A stretch of 64,000 nt of DNA from Nitrobacter hamburgensis X14 (GCF_000013885.1 NC_007964.1:1474001-1538000); one strand, 5' to 3'; numbered from the stretch's first letter, positions 1 through 9,058 are shown. The notes: generated by a model not told the origin, from the letters alone. Made by a program: numbers and translations.

Positions 1-1442
1 TCCTCGGCGCCGGACCGGTCGCAGATGCCTTCTTCGTAGCGCTGCGGCTGCCGAATCATTTCCGGGCGATCTTCGCCGAAGGAGCCTTCAACGCGGCGTT
101 CGTGCCGGCTTACGCGCATGTCGCTGGCGGCGGCCCGGCTTCCGCAAAGCTGTTCGCCAACCGCATTTTCACGCTGCTGTTGCTGTCGCAGGTGATCCTG
201 CTGGCGATAGCATGGCTGTTCATGCCGCAGGTCATCGCGCTGCTGGCACCCGGATTCGTCGATGACCCGGTGCGCGGCGAACTCGCCATTTCGCTAACGA
301 GGATTACCTTTCCTTATCTTCTCTTGATCACGCTGGTGACGCTGTACGGCGGGATGCTCAACGTCATGCACCGTTTCGCCAGCGCGGCTGCGGCGCCGAT
401 CTTCCTCAACCTGTCGATGATCGTGACGCTGGCGCTTGCGGCATTCTTCCCCAATGCCGGGTATGCGGCGGCGTGGGGCGTGCTGATCTCGGGCTTCCTG
501 CAATATTTTCTATTGGCGACCGACGCCGCGCGGCAGGGTCTGCTCCCGCGCCTGACGCGACCAACGCTCGACGCCGACGTGCGCGGCTTCTTTCGCGCGC
601 TGGGGCCGGCCACGATCGGTTCGATGGGCACGCAGATCGCGATGTTCGCCGACACCATCATCGCCACCTTCCTCGCCGCCGGCGCGTTGTCGGCGCTGTA
701 TTACGCCGACCGGCTCAATCAACTGCCGATCGGCGTGATCGGCATCGCCATCGGCACCGTGCTGCTGCCCGAGATGTCGCGGCGGATCACCGCCGGCGAT
801 CACCAGGGCGCGATGGCATCGCAGCGCCGGGCGTTCGATTTCACGTTGCTGTTTTCGGTGCCGTTCGTGGCCGCGTTCCTGACTGTCCCCGATGTGATCA
901 TGCGGGCGATGTTCGCACGCGGCGCTTTTTCGAAAGCGGACGCGGCAGCAGCCGGCGCCACGCTTGCCGCCTATGCGGTGGGGCTCATTCCCTTTGTCCT
1001 GATCCGCAGCGCGGTTGCTGCCTTTTACGCACGCAAGAACACCGCGACGCCGGTGAAGGCCGCGTTGACCGGGGTCGCGGTCAACGTCGCGCTGAAAATC
1101 GCGCTTGTGGGATCGCTCGCGCAGATCGGCCTCGCGCTTGCCACGGCGGTCGGCGCCTGGATCAATCTGCTGCTCGTGATCGGATTTGCGGTGCGGGCGG
1201 GATACTTCGAGGTCGGCCGTCCGTTGCTGGTCTCGCTCGGCAAATTCCTCATCGCGGGTGCGGTGCTCGCGGCGGCACTGTGGTTCACCGCGCGCTTCGC
1301 CTCGGGGCAGTTCGCGCACTGGAGCACGATGCGCGATGAAGCGGCTCTTGGGGTGCTGATGATCGTCGGCGCGGCCGTCTATGCGGGCACGATTTTACTG
1401 CTGTTCGGGCCGCGCTGGCTGAAGGCGCTGGTGCGAGCCTAG
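1..1442 (+). CDS. murJ: Lipid II flippase MurJ (MviN family), 5' end cut off
   Basis: MurJ flips the peptidoglycan precursor lipid II across the inner membrane. The frame is already open at base 3 and reads LGAGPVADAFFVALRLPN and then FRAIFAEGAFNAAFVPAYA, the conserved N-terminal MurJ block, so only roughly the first 30 residues lie outside the window. About 480 residues remain, mostly hydrophobic helices in the MOP/MATE-like fold. The charged segments expected around the central cavity are present, for example YYADRLNQLPIGVIGIAIGT. It ends with TAG at 1440-1442, 63 bases before the next gene on the same strand, and shares no function with it. An internal GTG at 102 is not the real start. Family assignment is confident. 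Confidence 0.95.
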   Translation, partial: LGAGPVADAFFVALRLPNHFRAIFAEGAFNAAFVPAYAHVAGGGPASAKLFANRIFTLLLLSQVILLAIAWLFMPQVIALLAPGFVDDPVRGELAISLTRITFPYLLLITLVTLYGGMLNVMHRFASAAAAPIFLNLSMIVTLALAAFFPNAGYAAAWGVLISGFLQYFLLATDAARQGLLPRLTRPTLDADVRGFFRALGPATIGSMGTQIAMFADTIIATFLAAGALSALYYADRLNQLPIGVIGIAIGTVLLPEMSRRITAGDHQGAMASQRRAFDFTLLFSVPFVAAFLTVPDVIMRAMFARGAFSKADAAAAGATLAAYAVGLIPFVLIRSAVAAFYARKNTATPVKAALTGVAVNVALKIALVGSLAQIGLALATAVGAWINLLLVIGFAVRAGYFEVGRPLLVSLGKFLIAGAVLAAALWFTARFASGQFAHWSTMRDEAALGVLMIVGAAVYAGTILLLFGPRWLKALVRA

Positions 1443-1505
1443 CATTGCCCTCGCTGCGGTTCCGCTGCAATATCACGATCATTCGAGAATGTAGCTGGAG
1501 ATACC

Positions 1506-3809
1506 ATGGCGCCCGTAAAATTCGGCATCGGCCAGAGCGTTCGGCGCAAGGAAGACGATGCGCTCATTCGTGGCAAGGGCCGCTATACCGACGATCATGC
1601 GCCGTCCGATGCGCTGCATGCGCTGATGCTGCGTTCGCCGCACGCCCATGCGACATTCAAGATCGATGTGTCCCGCGCTTGCGGTCTGCCGGGCGTCGCC
1701 CTGATCCTCACCTCAGCCGACGTCGCCGAACTCGGCGGCTTGCCCTGCCAGTTCAATCTACCCGACCAGCCCTTCACCGCGCCGCCGTATCCGATCCTCG
1801 TCCGCGACGAGGTGCGGCATGTCGGCGATGCCGTTGTTTTCGTGGTCGCCGACACGGTCGAGCACGCGCGCGACGCGCTCGAGGCCATCGCGATCGAATG
1901 GACGCCGCTTGCCTCGGTCGTCGGTGTCGCCAATGCGGTGAAGACGGGGGCGCCTCAGGTCTGGCCCGATCACGCCGGCAACGTGCTGTTCGACGTTTCG
2001 ATCGGCGACAAGACAGCGGCTGGTACAGCCCTCGCCACGGCGCATGCCGTGGCCGAAATTTCGATCGTCAATCCGCGCATCGTCACCAACTACATGGAGA
2101 CGCGCGCCGCCGTCTGCGAATATGACGCCAGGCGCGATCGCCTGACGCTGACGGTCGGCAGTCAGGGTAGTCATCGCTTACGCGAAATTCTCTGCCGGTC
2201 TGTTCTGAAGATGCCGATGGAGAAGCTGCGCGTGATCTGCCCCGACGTCGGCGGTGGATTTGGCACCAGGCTGTTTCCTTATCGCGAATATGCGCTGATG
2301 GCGGTCGCCTCGAAAAAACTTCGCAGGACGATTAAATGGACGGCCGAGAGGTCGGATCATTTCATCGGAGATTCGCAGGGACGCGACAACGTCACGACCG
2401 CGCACATGGCGTTGGCGGCAGACGGCAGATTTCTCGGCATGGATGTCGATCTGATGGGAGACATGGGCGCCTACCTCTCGACCTTCGCTCCCTACATTCC
2501 GTATGGCGGGGCCGGGATGCTGCCGGGCCTTTACGATATCCAGGCGTTTCATTGCCGTGTCCGCGCCGTGTTCACCAACACCGTGCCGGTCGACGCCTAT
2601 CGCGGCGCGGGCCGCCCGGAGGCGGCCTATGTGGTGGAGCGTTTGGTCGACGCCGCGGCGCGCAAGCTCGGCATGACGCCGGACGCGATCCGACGCAGGA
2701 ATTTCATTTCGCCGAAAGCGATGCCGTACAAGACCGCGACCGGCAAGGTCTACGACTCCGGCAATTTCGCAGCGCATTTGAAGCGTGCCATGGCGATCGC
2801 GAATTGGAAGGAATTTCCGAAGCGCGCCAAGGCCGCAAAAAAGCGGGGGCTGGTGCGCGGTATCGGGCTTGCAAGCTATGTCGAGGTTTGCGGCACCATG
2901 GGCCAGGAACGGGCCGACGTGCGGCTTGATCCCAACGGCGACGTCACGGTGCTGATCGGCACCCAGTCGAGCGGGCAGGGCCATGCCACCGCCTATGCGC
3001 AGATCATCGCCGATCAATTCGGGATTCCGCCTGAGCGGGTTCATATGATCCAGGGCGACACCGACGTGGTCGTCTCCGGTCTCGGCACCGGCGGATCGAG
3101 TTCGATTCCCTCTGGCGGCGTCAGCGTCGAGCGGGCGACCCGCAAGCTCGGCGACCAGCTCCGCGAAATCGCGTCCGAGGCGCTCGAAACCAGTGCAGCC
3201 GACCTCGAGATCAGCCACGGCTCGGTTCGGATCGCCGGCACCGACCGTTCCATCTCCTTCGTCGATCTCGCAAAGCGCGCCGCCGATCCTGCAAAGCTGA
3301 CGGCCAACGAAAGCTTCAGCAGCGCCGACGGCACCTATCCGAACGGCACCCATGTCGTGGAAGTCGAGATCGATCCGGCGACCGGCAAGATCCAGTTGGT
3401 GAACTATGTCGTCGTCGACGATTTCGGCATGACGTTGAATCCGCTTCTGCTGGCCGGGCAGATCCATGGCGGCACCATGCAGGGCATCGGTCAGGCGTTG
3501 ATGGAGCAAGCGGTCTACGATACCAGTGACGGACAGCTCATTACCGGCACGTTGATGGATTACGCGCTGCCGCGCGCGGCCGACGGCACCTCGATCACCT
3601 TCGAGACCCACAACGTTCCCTGCGTCACCAATCCTCTCGGGGTGAAGGGGGCGGGCGAAGCCGGCGCCATCGGTTCCTGCCCGGCGGTGGTCAACGCCAT
3701 CATCGACGCCCTGTGGCGGGAGTACGGGATCGACCACATCGACATGCCGGCCACGCCCGAGCGGGTCTGGATGGCGATCCGCGAGCGCCAGCGCCAGCAT
3801 CGCCTGTGA
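1506..3809 (+). CDS. Xanthine dehydrogenase-family molybdopterin-binding subunit, form II CoxL-like
   Basis: This is a 767-residue large subunit of a molybdenum hydroxylase (CoxL/XDH family). It binds molybdopterin cytosine dinucleotide and hydroxylates a small aldehyde, purine or heterocycle. Visible motifs are GGGFGTR near residue 248, the active-site loop AYRGAGRPE near 364, GTQSSGQGH, GTGGSSSIPSGG, and GVKGAGEAGAIG near 711, which carries the catalytic glutamate. The loop is AYRGAGR, the signature of form II enzymes, not the AYxCSFR of true aerobic CO dehydrogenase, so CO oxidation should not be assumed. ATG 1506 follows GGAG at 1497-1500. No FAD (CoxM) or iron-sulfur (CoxS) subunit gene is adjacent, so partners must be encoded elsewhere. 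Substrate unknown. Confidence 0.9.
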   Translation: MAPVKFGIGQSVRRKEDDALIRGKGRYTDDHAPSDALHALMLRSPHAHATFKIDVSRACGLPGVALILTSADVAELGGLPCQFNLPDQPFTAPPYPILVRDEVRHVGDAVVFVVADTVEHARDALEAIAIEWTPLASVVGVANAVKTGAPQVWPDHAGNVLFDVSIGDKTAAGTALATAHAVAEISIVNPRIVTNYMETRAAVCEYDARRDRLTLTVGSQGSHRLREILCRSVLKMPMEKLRVICPDVGGGFGTRLFPYREYALMAVASKKLRRTIKWTAERSDHFIGDSQGRDNVTTAHMALAADGRFLGMDVDLMGDMGAYLSTFAPYIPYGGAGMLPGLYDIQAFHCRVRAVFTNTVPVDAYRGAGRPEAAYVVERLVDAAARKLGMTPDAIRRRNFISPKAMPYKTATGKVYDSGNFAAHLKRAMAIANWKEFPKRAKAAKKRGLVRGIGLASYVEVCGTMGQERADVRLDPNGDVTVLIGTQSSGQGHATAYAQIIADQFGIPPERVHMIQGDTDVVVSGLGTGGSSSIPSGGVSVERATRKLGDQLREIASEALETSAADLEISHGSVRIAGTDRSISFVDLAKRAADPAKLTANESFSSADGTYPNGTHVVEVEIDPATGKIQLVNYVVVDDFGMTLNPLLLAGQIHGGTMQGIGQALMEQAVYDTSDGQLITGTLMDYALPRAADGTSITFETHNVPCVTNPLGVKGAGEAGAIGSCPAVVNAIIDALWREYGIDHIDMPATPERVWMAIRERQRQHRL

Positions 3810-3825
3810 CTGTCCGGCGAACAAC

Positions 3826-3856
3826 AAAAGGGGCGAATAACGGATTCGCCCCTTTT
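3826..3856. terminator. Bidirectional rho-independent terminator
   Basis: A perfect 13-bp stem (3826-3838 with 3844-3856) and a 5-base loop. The arms begin with AAAA and end with TTTT, so it can act on both strands. It lies between the convergent hydroxylase gene (+) and CHRD gene (-). Confidence 0.85.
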
Positions 3857-3891
3857 ACCGAACGTCTTGTGCGCGCGATTTGGGTCGGAGC

Positions 3892-4314
3892 TTACTTCGT
3901 AACCTGACCGCGGATTTCGCCGCCCGGATGGGCTGCGGTATGGACGTTGACATAGAGCTTGCCGGCCAGGAGTTCGGCGGCTTGCGCATTGGTCAGCGTG
4001 GCGCTGCCTTCGGCCGGGCTCGACGTCGCATGGGGAATTGGAACTGCAACGCCCGCATTCTGGCCGGCGGCTGCCGGACCATGGAAATGGGCGGCCGTCG
4101 CCGGACCGGTCAGACCCGAATAGGTCAGTTTCCAGGTCAATTTCTTGGACGCGGGATCGTAATTCGCATCGACCGTCCCGGTGCCCTTGCTGGTATTGGC
4201 GGGCACTTCGGATGCGCCGTTCAGGGTTGCTTTCAGCTTTTCAGCGGATGCCTGACCTGCGAACGTAATAGCCGCGAGGGTGAGGGCGGCGAGAAAAATC
4301 CTGGTGGTTTTCAT
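3892..4314 (-). CDS. Exported CHRD domain protein
   Basis: A 140-residue protein with a Sec signal peptide (MKTTRIFLAALTLAAITFAG, cleavage about residue 24 after ASA). One CHRD domain fills the rest, seen as AAHFHGPA, NVHTAAHPGGEIRGQV and regularly spaced beta-strand residues. CHRD domains occur in chordin and in many bacterial secreted proteins; no biochemical role is established for the bacterial ones. ATG 4314 is preceded by a clear GAGGAG. It is probably monocistronic: a bidirectional terminator follows, and the neighbour upstream is on the same strand but more than 340 bases away. Confidence 0.85.
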   Translation of the reverse strand: MKTTRIFLAALTLAAITFAGQASAEKLKATLNGASEVPANTSKGTGTVDANYDPASKKLTWKLTYSGLTGPATAAHFHGPAAAGQNAGVAVPIPHATSSPAEGSATLTNAQAAELLAGKLYVNVHTAAHPGGEIRGQVTK

Positions 4315-4660
4315 CGTTTTCTCCTCATAGTGTTCAGGGTTGGCGTAAGTTCCAACAAGGGTATTCGCAATTTTTGCCGAACTGTTTCGGACTGCGTGCG
4401 TCGGAGGTTTGGCCGGGTGCCGTGGCTGACGATCCTGGGCTCATAGGTTCGTTCCGGCCAGCACGCTGCCGGGCCTCGACTCCGGGCCTGACAACGTTCA
4501 CCGCCGTCGGATGTTCCTTTGGCCGCGCGGTGTACCCAAACCCCAAACCGTCCGATCGGACCCGGCTCGGTGGAGGTCTCGCCATTCCGCCGTTCAGGAT
4601 GTTTTACGCGCCGACGTTTCGTCCGAACCGTCTGGCCGCATCGGGTATCGGAGGGCGAGC
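4315..4660. other. Intergenic stretch, no gene recognised
   Basis: About 350 bases between two minus-strand genes. It should hold the CHRD promoter. The short open frames here have no ribosome-binding site or recognisable content, and no RNA gene, repeat or convincing terminator was seen. Confidence 0.4.
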
Positions 4661-4906
4661 CTACTTCGTTCCGAATGCCTTGAAAGTGATGATGGTGTGG
4701 GTATCCTGAATACCGGGAATGACCTGCACCTTCTCGTTGACGAAATGCCCGATATCGGTGTCGTTATCGACATAGAACTTCGCCAGCAGATCGTAGTCGC
4801 CGGCAGTGGAATAGATCTCCGAAGCGATCTCGGCCTCCGCGAGAGCGTTGGCGACGGCATAGGACTGGCCGAGTTTGCACTTGAACTGAACGAAGAAAGG
4901 AACCAT
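4661..4906 (-). CDS. Stand-alone Lrp/AsnC ligand-binding (RAM) domain protein
   Basis: An 81-residue protein starting MVPFFVQFKCKLGQ and containing AEIASEIYSTAGDYDLLAKF and IPGIQDTHTIITFKAF. This is the alpha-beta RAM domain that binds amino acids in Lrp/AsnC regulators. The helix-turn-helix half is absent, so it is a stand-alone sensor or oligomerisation module and not a DNA-binding regulator by itself. Start chosen at ATG 4906 because GGAG lies 6-9 bases upstream; a longer frame to 4936 lacks such a site. Ligand and partner are unknown. Confidence 0.85.
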   Translation of the reverse strand: MVPFFVQFKCKLGQSYAVANALAEAEIASEIYSTAGDYDLLAKFYVDNDTDIGHFVNEKVQVIPGIQDTHTIITFKAFGTK

Positions 4907-5097
4907 CGCGTATCTCCGGCAGGTGTCAGGCTCCAATATAGCGCTTTCGGGCCGGGTGGATACCGAGTTGCGCCGAAAATCCAGGCAATCGGTGACCTGT
5001 CGAGGCTCCCCGGCGGCGGTCCGCTACTATCTCTGCCGCGCCGGGATGATTATGTTGGCGTGATCCGACGGGCGGCGGCCCTCGCGCGAGAAGACGG

Positions 5098-5904
5098 ATG
5101 ACAGTCCCCATTGCATTGACCATCGCCGGATCCGACTCCAGCGGTGGCGCGGGAATCCAGGCTGATCTCAAGACATTCGCGGCGCTTGGAGTCTATGGCG
5201 CGTCCGTCATCACGGCGTTGACGGCGCAGAACACGCAAGGCGTCACCGGAATCCACCATGTGCCGGCCGATTTCGTGACCGCGCAGATCGATGCGGTGTT
5301 TGCCGATCTCGATGTCAGGGCAGTCAAGATCGGCATGGTCGCCGAAGTCGCCGTGATCGATGCCATCGTCGCCGGCCTGTTGCGTTGGACGCCCGCGCAA
5401 GTGGTGCTCGATCCGGTGATGGTCGCGACCTCGGGGGCTCGTCTGCTGAAGCCGGATGCGGTGGAGGCATTACGGAGCAGGCTCGTTCCGCGCGCGCAAC
5501 TGATGACACCGAACCTGCCGGAGGCCGCAGCGTTGCTCGACGAAGGCGTTGCCGAGAGCGAAAGCGACATCGCGCGGCAGGGCCGGCGACTGCTGGCGCT
5601 GGGCTGCGCAGCGGTCTTGATCAAGGGCGGGCACGGGCACGGCGTCGAGAGCATCGACTATCTTGTCACCCGGATGGGGGTGCTGGCGCTTGCCGCTCCG
5701 CGCCTCGCCACGAAAAATACCCACGGCACCGGCTGTTCGCTGTCGTCGGCCGTCGCAGCCGGCCTTGCCAGGGGCGACGACATGGAGACCGCGGTGCGCG
5801 GCGCGAAGGCTTACATCACCGCGGCGATCGCCGCGGCGGACCGGCTGGGCGTCGGTCACGGCCATGGACCGATCCATCATTTCCACAGGCTGGATCGCGA
5901 CTGA
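5098..5904 (+). CDS. thiD: Hydroxymethylpyrimidine/phosphomethylpyrimidine kinase ThiD
   Basis: A 268-residue ribokinase-family enzyme that phosphorylates HMP and HMP-P in thiamine pyrophosphate synthesis. It carries the N-terminal GSDSSGGAGIQADLKTF block, the central VLDPVMVATSGARLL, PNLPEAAALL, and the C-terminal anion-hole motif THGTGCSLSSA near residue 211 with the family's GTGC. Length is normal for ThiD. ATG 5098 is 191 bases from the divergent Lrp-domain gene, leaving room for its promoter. No thiamine riboswitch or other thi gene was seen beside it, so it may be expressed alone; the next gene has its own Pho box. Confidence 0.95.
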   Translation: MTVPIALTIAGSDSSGGAGIQADLKTFAALGVYGASVITALTAQNTQGVTGIHHVPADFVTAQIDAVFADLDVRAVKIGMVAEVAVIDAIVAGLLRWTPAQVVLDPVMVATSGARLLKPDAVEALRSRLVPRAQLMTPNLPEAAALLDEGVAESESDIARQGRRLLALGCAAVLIKGGHGHGVESIDYLVTRMGVLALAAPRLATKNTHGTGCSLSSAVAAGLARGDDMETAVRGAKAYITAAIAAADRLGVGHGHGPIHHFHRLDRD

Positions 5905-5927
5905 CGGCGGCGTCATCCGGATGGTGC

Positions 5928-5945
5928 CTGTCATCGCCTTGTCAC
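5928..5945 (+). promoter_or_regulatory. Pho box (PhoB-binding site)
   Basis: CTGTCAT-CGCC-TTGTCAC: two heptamers 11 bases apart, matching the Pho box consensus CTGTCAT-N4-CTGTCAT at 12 of 14 positions. It sits between the thiD stop (5904) and the ATG of the phosphoesterase (5984), where a phosphate-starvation promoter would be expected. Confidence 0.7.
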
Positions 5946-5983
5946 GACGGCATGGTAGCTACGCTGCCATGGGGAGCGACGCG

Positions 5984-6781
5984 ATGAATGAAGACAATCC
6001 GGATCGCCGTTTCCGGGCTCTGTTCATCTCCGACGTCCATCTGGGTGCCGGCGGCTCTCAGGCCGACCAGTTGCTGGATTTTCTCAAGTATCACGATGCC
6101 GAGACGATCTATCTCGTCGGCGATATCGTTGATGGCTGGGCGCTGAAGTCGAGCTGGCACTGGCCGCAATCGCATAACGACTTCGTCCAGAAGATGCTGC
6201 GCAAGGCGCGCAAGGGCGCGACAGTTATCTACGTGCCCGGCAATCATGACGAATTCCTGCGGTCCTACTACGGAACGCACTTCGGCGGCATTGAGGTTGT
6301 CGAGAACGCGATCCACGAGGGCGCCGACGGGCGGCGCTATCTCGTTATCCATGGCGATATCTTCGATCTCGTGGTCCAGAACGCACGCTGGCTCGCCCAC
6401 CTCGGCGACAAGGCCTATGACTTCGCGATCCGGATCAATCGCCTCGTCAACGCGTTCCGCCGCTCGTTCGGATTCCCATACTGGTCGCTGTCGCAATGGG
6501 CGAAATTCAAGGTCAAGAACGCGGTGAATTACATCGGTGCGTTCGAGCAGACGCTGGCTGGCGAGGCGCGTCGTCGCGGCGCCGATGGCGTCATCTGCGG
6601 TCACATCCACCACGCCACGATCCGCGACGAGCATGACATTCGCTACATGAACTGCGGCGACTGGGTGGAGAGTTGCACCGCACTGGCTGAGCACGAAGAT
6701 GGCCGATTTGAGATCATCGCATGGACCGATCCGCTGCGGCGATCGTCGCCCGTTGTGCCGATGAGTGTGCGTGCCGCGTAA
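5984..6781 (+). CDS. plcP: PlcP/LpxH-like metallophosphoesterase, probable phosphate-starvation phospholipase C
   Basis: A 265-residue calcineurin-type phosphoesterase (COG2908). Metal-binding motifs in order: SDVHLG (16-21), GDIVDGW (46-52), GNHDE (86-90), HGDIFD, and GHIHH (about 204). Such proteins are often named UDP-2,3-diacylglucosamine diphosphatase, but the rhizobial PlcP branch cleaves phosphatidylcholine to diacylglycerol during phosphate starvation. Two sequence facts favour PlcP here: a Pho box 39-56 bases upstream, and a glycosyltransferase starting directly after the stop codon, the usual plcP-agt pair. The start is ATG 5984, preceded by GGGGAG; the open frame upstream overlaps thiD and is not coding. 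Substrate is inferred, not shown. Confidence 0.8.
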   Translation: MNEDNPDRRFRALFISDVHLGAGGSQADQLLDFLKYHDAETIYLVGDIVDGWALKSSWHWPQSHNDFVQKMLRKARKGATVIYVPGNHDEFLRSYYGTHFGGIEVVENAIHEGADGRRYLVIHGDIFDLVVQNARWLAHLGDKAYDFAIRINRLVNAFRRSFGFPYWSLSQWAKFKVKNAVNYIGAFEQTLAGEARRRGADGVICGHIHHATIRDEHDIRYMNCGDWVESCTALAEHEDGRFEIIAWTDPLRRSSPVVPMSVRAA

Positions 6782-7831
6782 ATGCGCATCCTGATCGCAA
6801 CCGACGCGTGGCATCCGCAGATCAACGGCGTGGTGCGGACGCTGGCGATGACCGCCGCCGCGGCGAAGCCGCTTGGCGCCGACATCCATTTTCTCACCCC
6901 GCAGTCGTTCCGGACCGTTGCGCTGCCGGGCTATCCCGGGCTGCGCGTCGCGCTGCCGGCGCCCGGCAGGATCGCCGCGCTGATTGCAGAAGTCGATCCC
7001 GACAGCATTCACATCGCGACCGAAGGGCCGATAGGTCTTCTGGTGCGCCGCTATTGCCGCAAGCACGGGCGGCCCTTCACGACCAGCTTCCATACCCGCT
7101 TTCCGGACTACGTTTCGGCGCGGGCGCCGATTCCAGTTTCCTGGATATGGGCCGCGCTAGGTCGGTTTCATGGTGCCAGCAGGGCCGTCATGGCGGCAAC
7201 CCCGGCGCTTGCGGGCGAATTGCGCCAGCGCGGCTTTCGCAATGTGGTGTTATGGCCGCGCGGAGTCGACGTCGGATTGTTTCATCCGCGCGCGACCGAC
7301 CTCGGCCTGCCGCGCCCGATCTTCCTGTCGGTCGGACGCGTTGCGGTCGAGAAGAACCTCGATGCTTTTCTCGGCCTCGACCTTCCCGGGACCAAGGTTG
7401 TCGTCGGCGATGGACCGGCGCGCGCGGCTCTCGAGCGGACCTATCCGGATGCGGTCTTTCTCGGCGCGCGCACGGGCGAACAACTCGCGAAAACCTATGC
7501 CGCTGCTGACGTCTTTGTATTCCCGAGCCGCACCGATACCTTTGGTCTGGTTCTTCTTGAAGCGCTGGCGAGCGGCGTTCCGGTCGCGGCCTTTCCGGTG
7601 AGCGGCCCCCGCGACGTCATCGGAGACGCTGCGGTCGCCGCTTTGGACGACGATTTACGGTCGGCGTGCCTGGCGGCGCTGAAAATCGCGCCCGCGGCCT
7701 GCCTTGAGTTTGCCGCAAGCCTGACATGGGAGAAATCGGCTCGCGCCTTCGTTACCAATATCATCGAGGCTTGTGCGGCTGAGGCGAGATCGGCAAATAC
7801 ACACATTGCCGGTCCGCGTTTCATCGCCTGA
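6782..7831 (+). CDS. GT4-type glycosyltransferase, probable diacylglycerol glycosyltransferase (Agt-like)
   Basis: A 349-residue GT-B glycosyltransferase. The N-terminal half begins MRILIATDAWHPQINGVVRTL, typical of GT4 enzymes that act on lipid or mannosyl acceptors. The C-terminal half has SVGRVAVEKNLDAFL, VVGDGPARAALE and the nucleotide-sugar motif SRTDTFGLVLLEALASGVPV. Its ATG directly follows the TAA of the phosphoesterase with no gap, so the two are one transcript and probably translationally coupled. In the plcP-agt model it adds a sugar or uronic acid to the diacylglycerol released by PlcP, giving phosphorus-free membrane lipids. Donor sugar cannot be told from the sequence. Confidence 0.8.
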   Translation: MRILIATDAWHPQINGVVRTLAMTAAAAKPLGADIHFLTPQSFRTVALPGYPGLRVALPAPGRIAALIAEVDPDSIHIATEGPIGLLVRRYCRKHGRPFTTSFHTRFPDYVSARAPIPVSWIWAALGRFHGASRAVMAATPALAGELRQRGFRNVVLWPRGVDVGLFHPRATDLGLPRPIFLSVGRVAVEKNLDAFLGLDLPGTKVVVGDGPARAALERTYPDAVFLGARTGEQLAKTYAAADVFVFPSRTDTFGLVLLEALASGVPVAAFPVSGPRDVIGDAAVAALDDDLRSACLAALKIAPAACLEFAASLTWEKSARAFVTNIIEACAAEARSANTHIAGPRFIA

Positions 7832-7861
7832 TCTGCGCAGGTCCGCGATGGGAGGCGGAGA

Positions 7862-8953
7862 TCAGGAAAAGAACGCGATCTTTTCAGCTTGAGTCATGCG
7901 CCTGATCGGAGCCAGCGGATCGGAGCGAGTTGTGGCGCGCTGGACAATGCCGCTCGCCAGCAGGGATGCGCCGAGCGAAGGCGGCGCGGCAATCTCAGGC
8001 ATCGATTCGGACACCCGATCAATGCGCGCATCGTCGCTGCCCGCGATTGGCTCGATAGCCAGCTCCGGTTCGGCAATCACCGGATCGCCAATACCGGGAT
8101 AGTCCGTCTCGGGTTCGTCGAAATCGGGCGCGCCCATTTCGAGAGCGATCATGTCGAGCACGGCATCGTCGTGGGCCATGTCCTGTTCGTTCATCGCGTC
8201 GGCCGGCGGATGTCCGTTTGTCGTCATCGCTCCATCGATGGCATCGACCTGCGCTTCGTGTAGCGTGGTAGCTGCCGTTTCTGATTCAAAGACCGCAGCG
8301 TCGACGACTGCCTGCTTCGGCGCCGCGGTTTCCTCAGGCGAGGCGAGGGCTTCGTCGCCGGTTGCCGGGGGCGAGGACGCGGTTTCGGTCCGGGGCGGGG
8401 AAGCCGTCGCGGCCGGCGAGTCCGGTAGTTCGTCGAGCGTGGTCTCGATCAACCCGAACGCGGCATGCAGCGCCGCCGTGTCGTCTCTGGCGGCAAGCTG
8501 TGCATGAACTTTCTCGATCGCGCCGGCCTGCGAATCGAGAAGATCGCAAATCCGGCTATCGCCGCCGATCTCGCGCCACCGCCACGAGATTTCGCGAATG
8601 ATGCGTACGCCCTTCTCGATCGGGGCGAGCGCATCGTCTCTGGTCCGTTTGTCGAATGCCGCGGCTGCGGCGGCTCTCGCTTCGGCGAGGCTGCTCCTGA
8701 TCGCCGCGAGCGCCTTGGGCAATGCGTCGTCAGGCACTGCCTGCTGTTGAGCCGCGACGGTCTGCTCGATGCGTGCAACGGCATCGAGTACCATGGCGGT
8801 GTCGGCATTGCGGTTGCGCTTGGCGTACTCGGCAAGAAACCAGCGGCCTCGCGACGTCTCCATGAAGGCTTCGCGAATGGCGTCGAAGTCCGCCTCGCTG
8901 GGCGGTGCAGCGCGGGCGGAAATCGGCGACAGGGCAAAAGCTTCATCGGCCAT
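7862..8953 (-). CDS. Conserved hypothetical acidic protein
   Basis: About 363 residues, not recognised as a named family. The N-terminal third is helical and well structured, with the block ETSRGRWFLAEYAKRNRNAD and a following coil up to about residue 190. The middle and C-terminal parts are acidic, rich in Ala, Pro, Asp and Glu, and probably disordered, until a short basic tail ending PIRRMTQAEKIAFFS. That tail may be a binding motif because it is the only ordered-looking part of the C-terminal half. No signal peptide or membrane segment. Start ATG 8953 gives MADEAF; an upstream ATG at 9001 is possible and neither has a strong ribosome-binding site. It converges on the glycosyltransferase with only 30 bases between. 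Confidence 0.7.
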   Translation of the reverse strand: MADEAFALSPISARAAPPSEADFDAIREAFMETSRGRWFLAEYAKRNRNADTAMVLDAVARIEQTVAAQQQAVPDDALPKALAAIRSSLAEARAAAAAAFDKRTRDDALAPIEKGVRIIREISWRWREIGGDSRICDLLDSQAGAIEKVHAQLAARDDTAALHAAFGLIETTLDELPDSPAATASPPRTETASSPPATGDEALASPEETAAPKQAVVDAAVFESETAATTLHEAQVDAIDGAMTTNGHPPADAMNEQDMAHDDAVLDMIALEMGAPDFDEPETDYPGIGDPVIAEPELAIEPIAGSDDARIDRVSESMPEIAAPPSLGASLLASGIVQRATTRSDPLAPIRRMTQAEKIAFFS

Positions 8954-9058
8954 GGCAGACTCATCGCGCAAATCATTACGCCTTATTGTAACGATCACCA
9001 TGATCCGCCGCGAATCGCAATTGAATTGACGTCATCCGAATCAGAAATCCCCCGCGGA

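Noticed and set aside
4315..4360. GGAAC (minus strand, 4349-4353) as an EcfG stress promoter before the CHRD gene
   Set aside because: No CGTT-type -10 element occurs at 16-17 bases.
7827..7866. Inverted repeat CCTGATCT/AGATCAGG between convergent genes as a terminator
   Set aside because: Loop of 24 bases, no T run on either strand, and it overlaps a stop codon.
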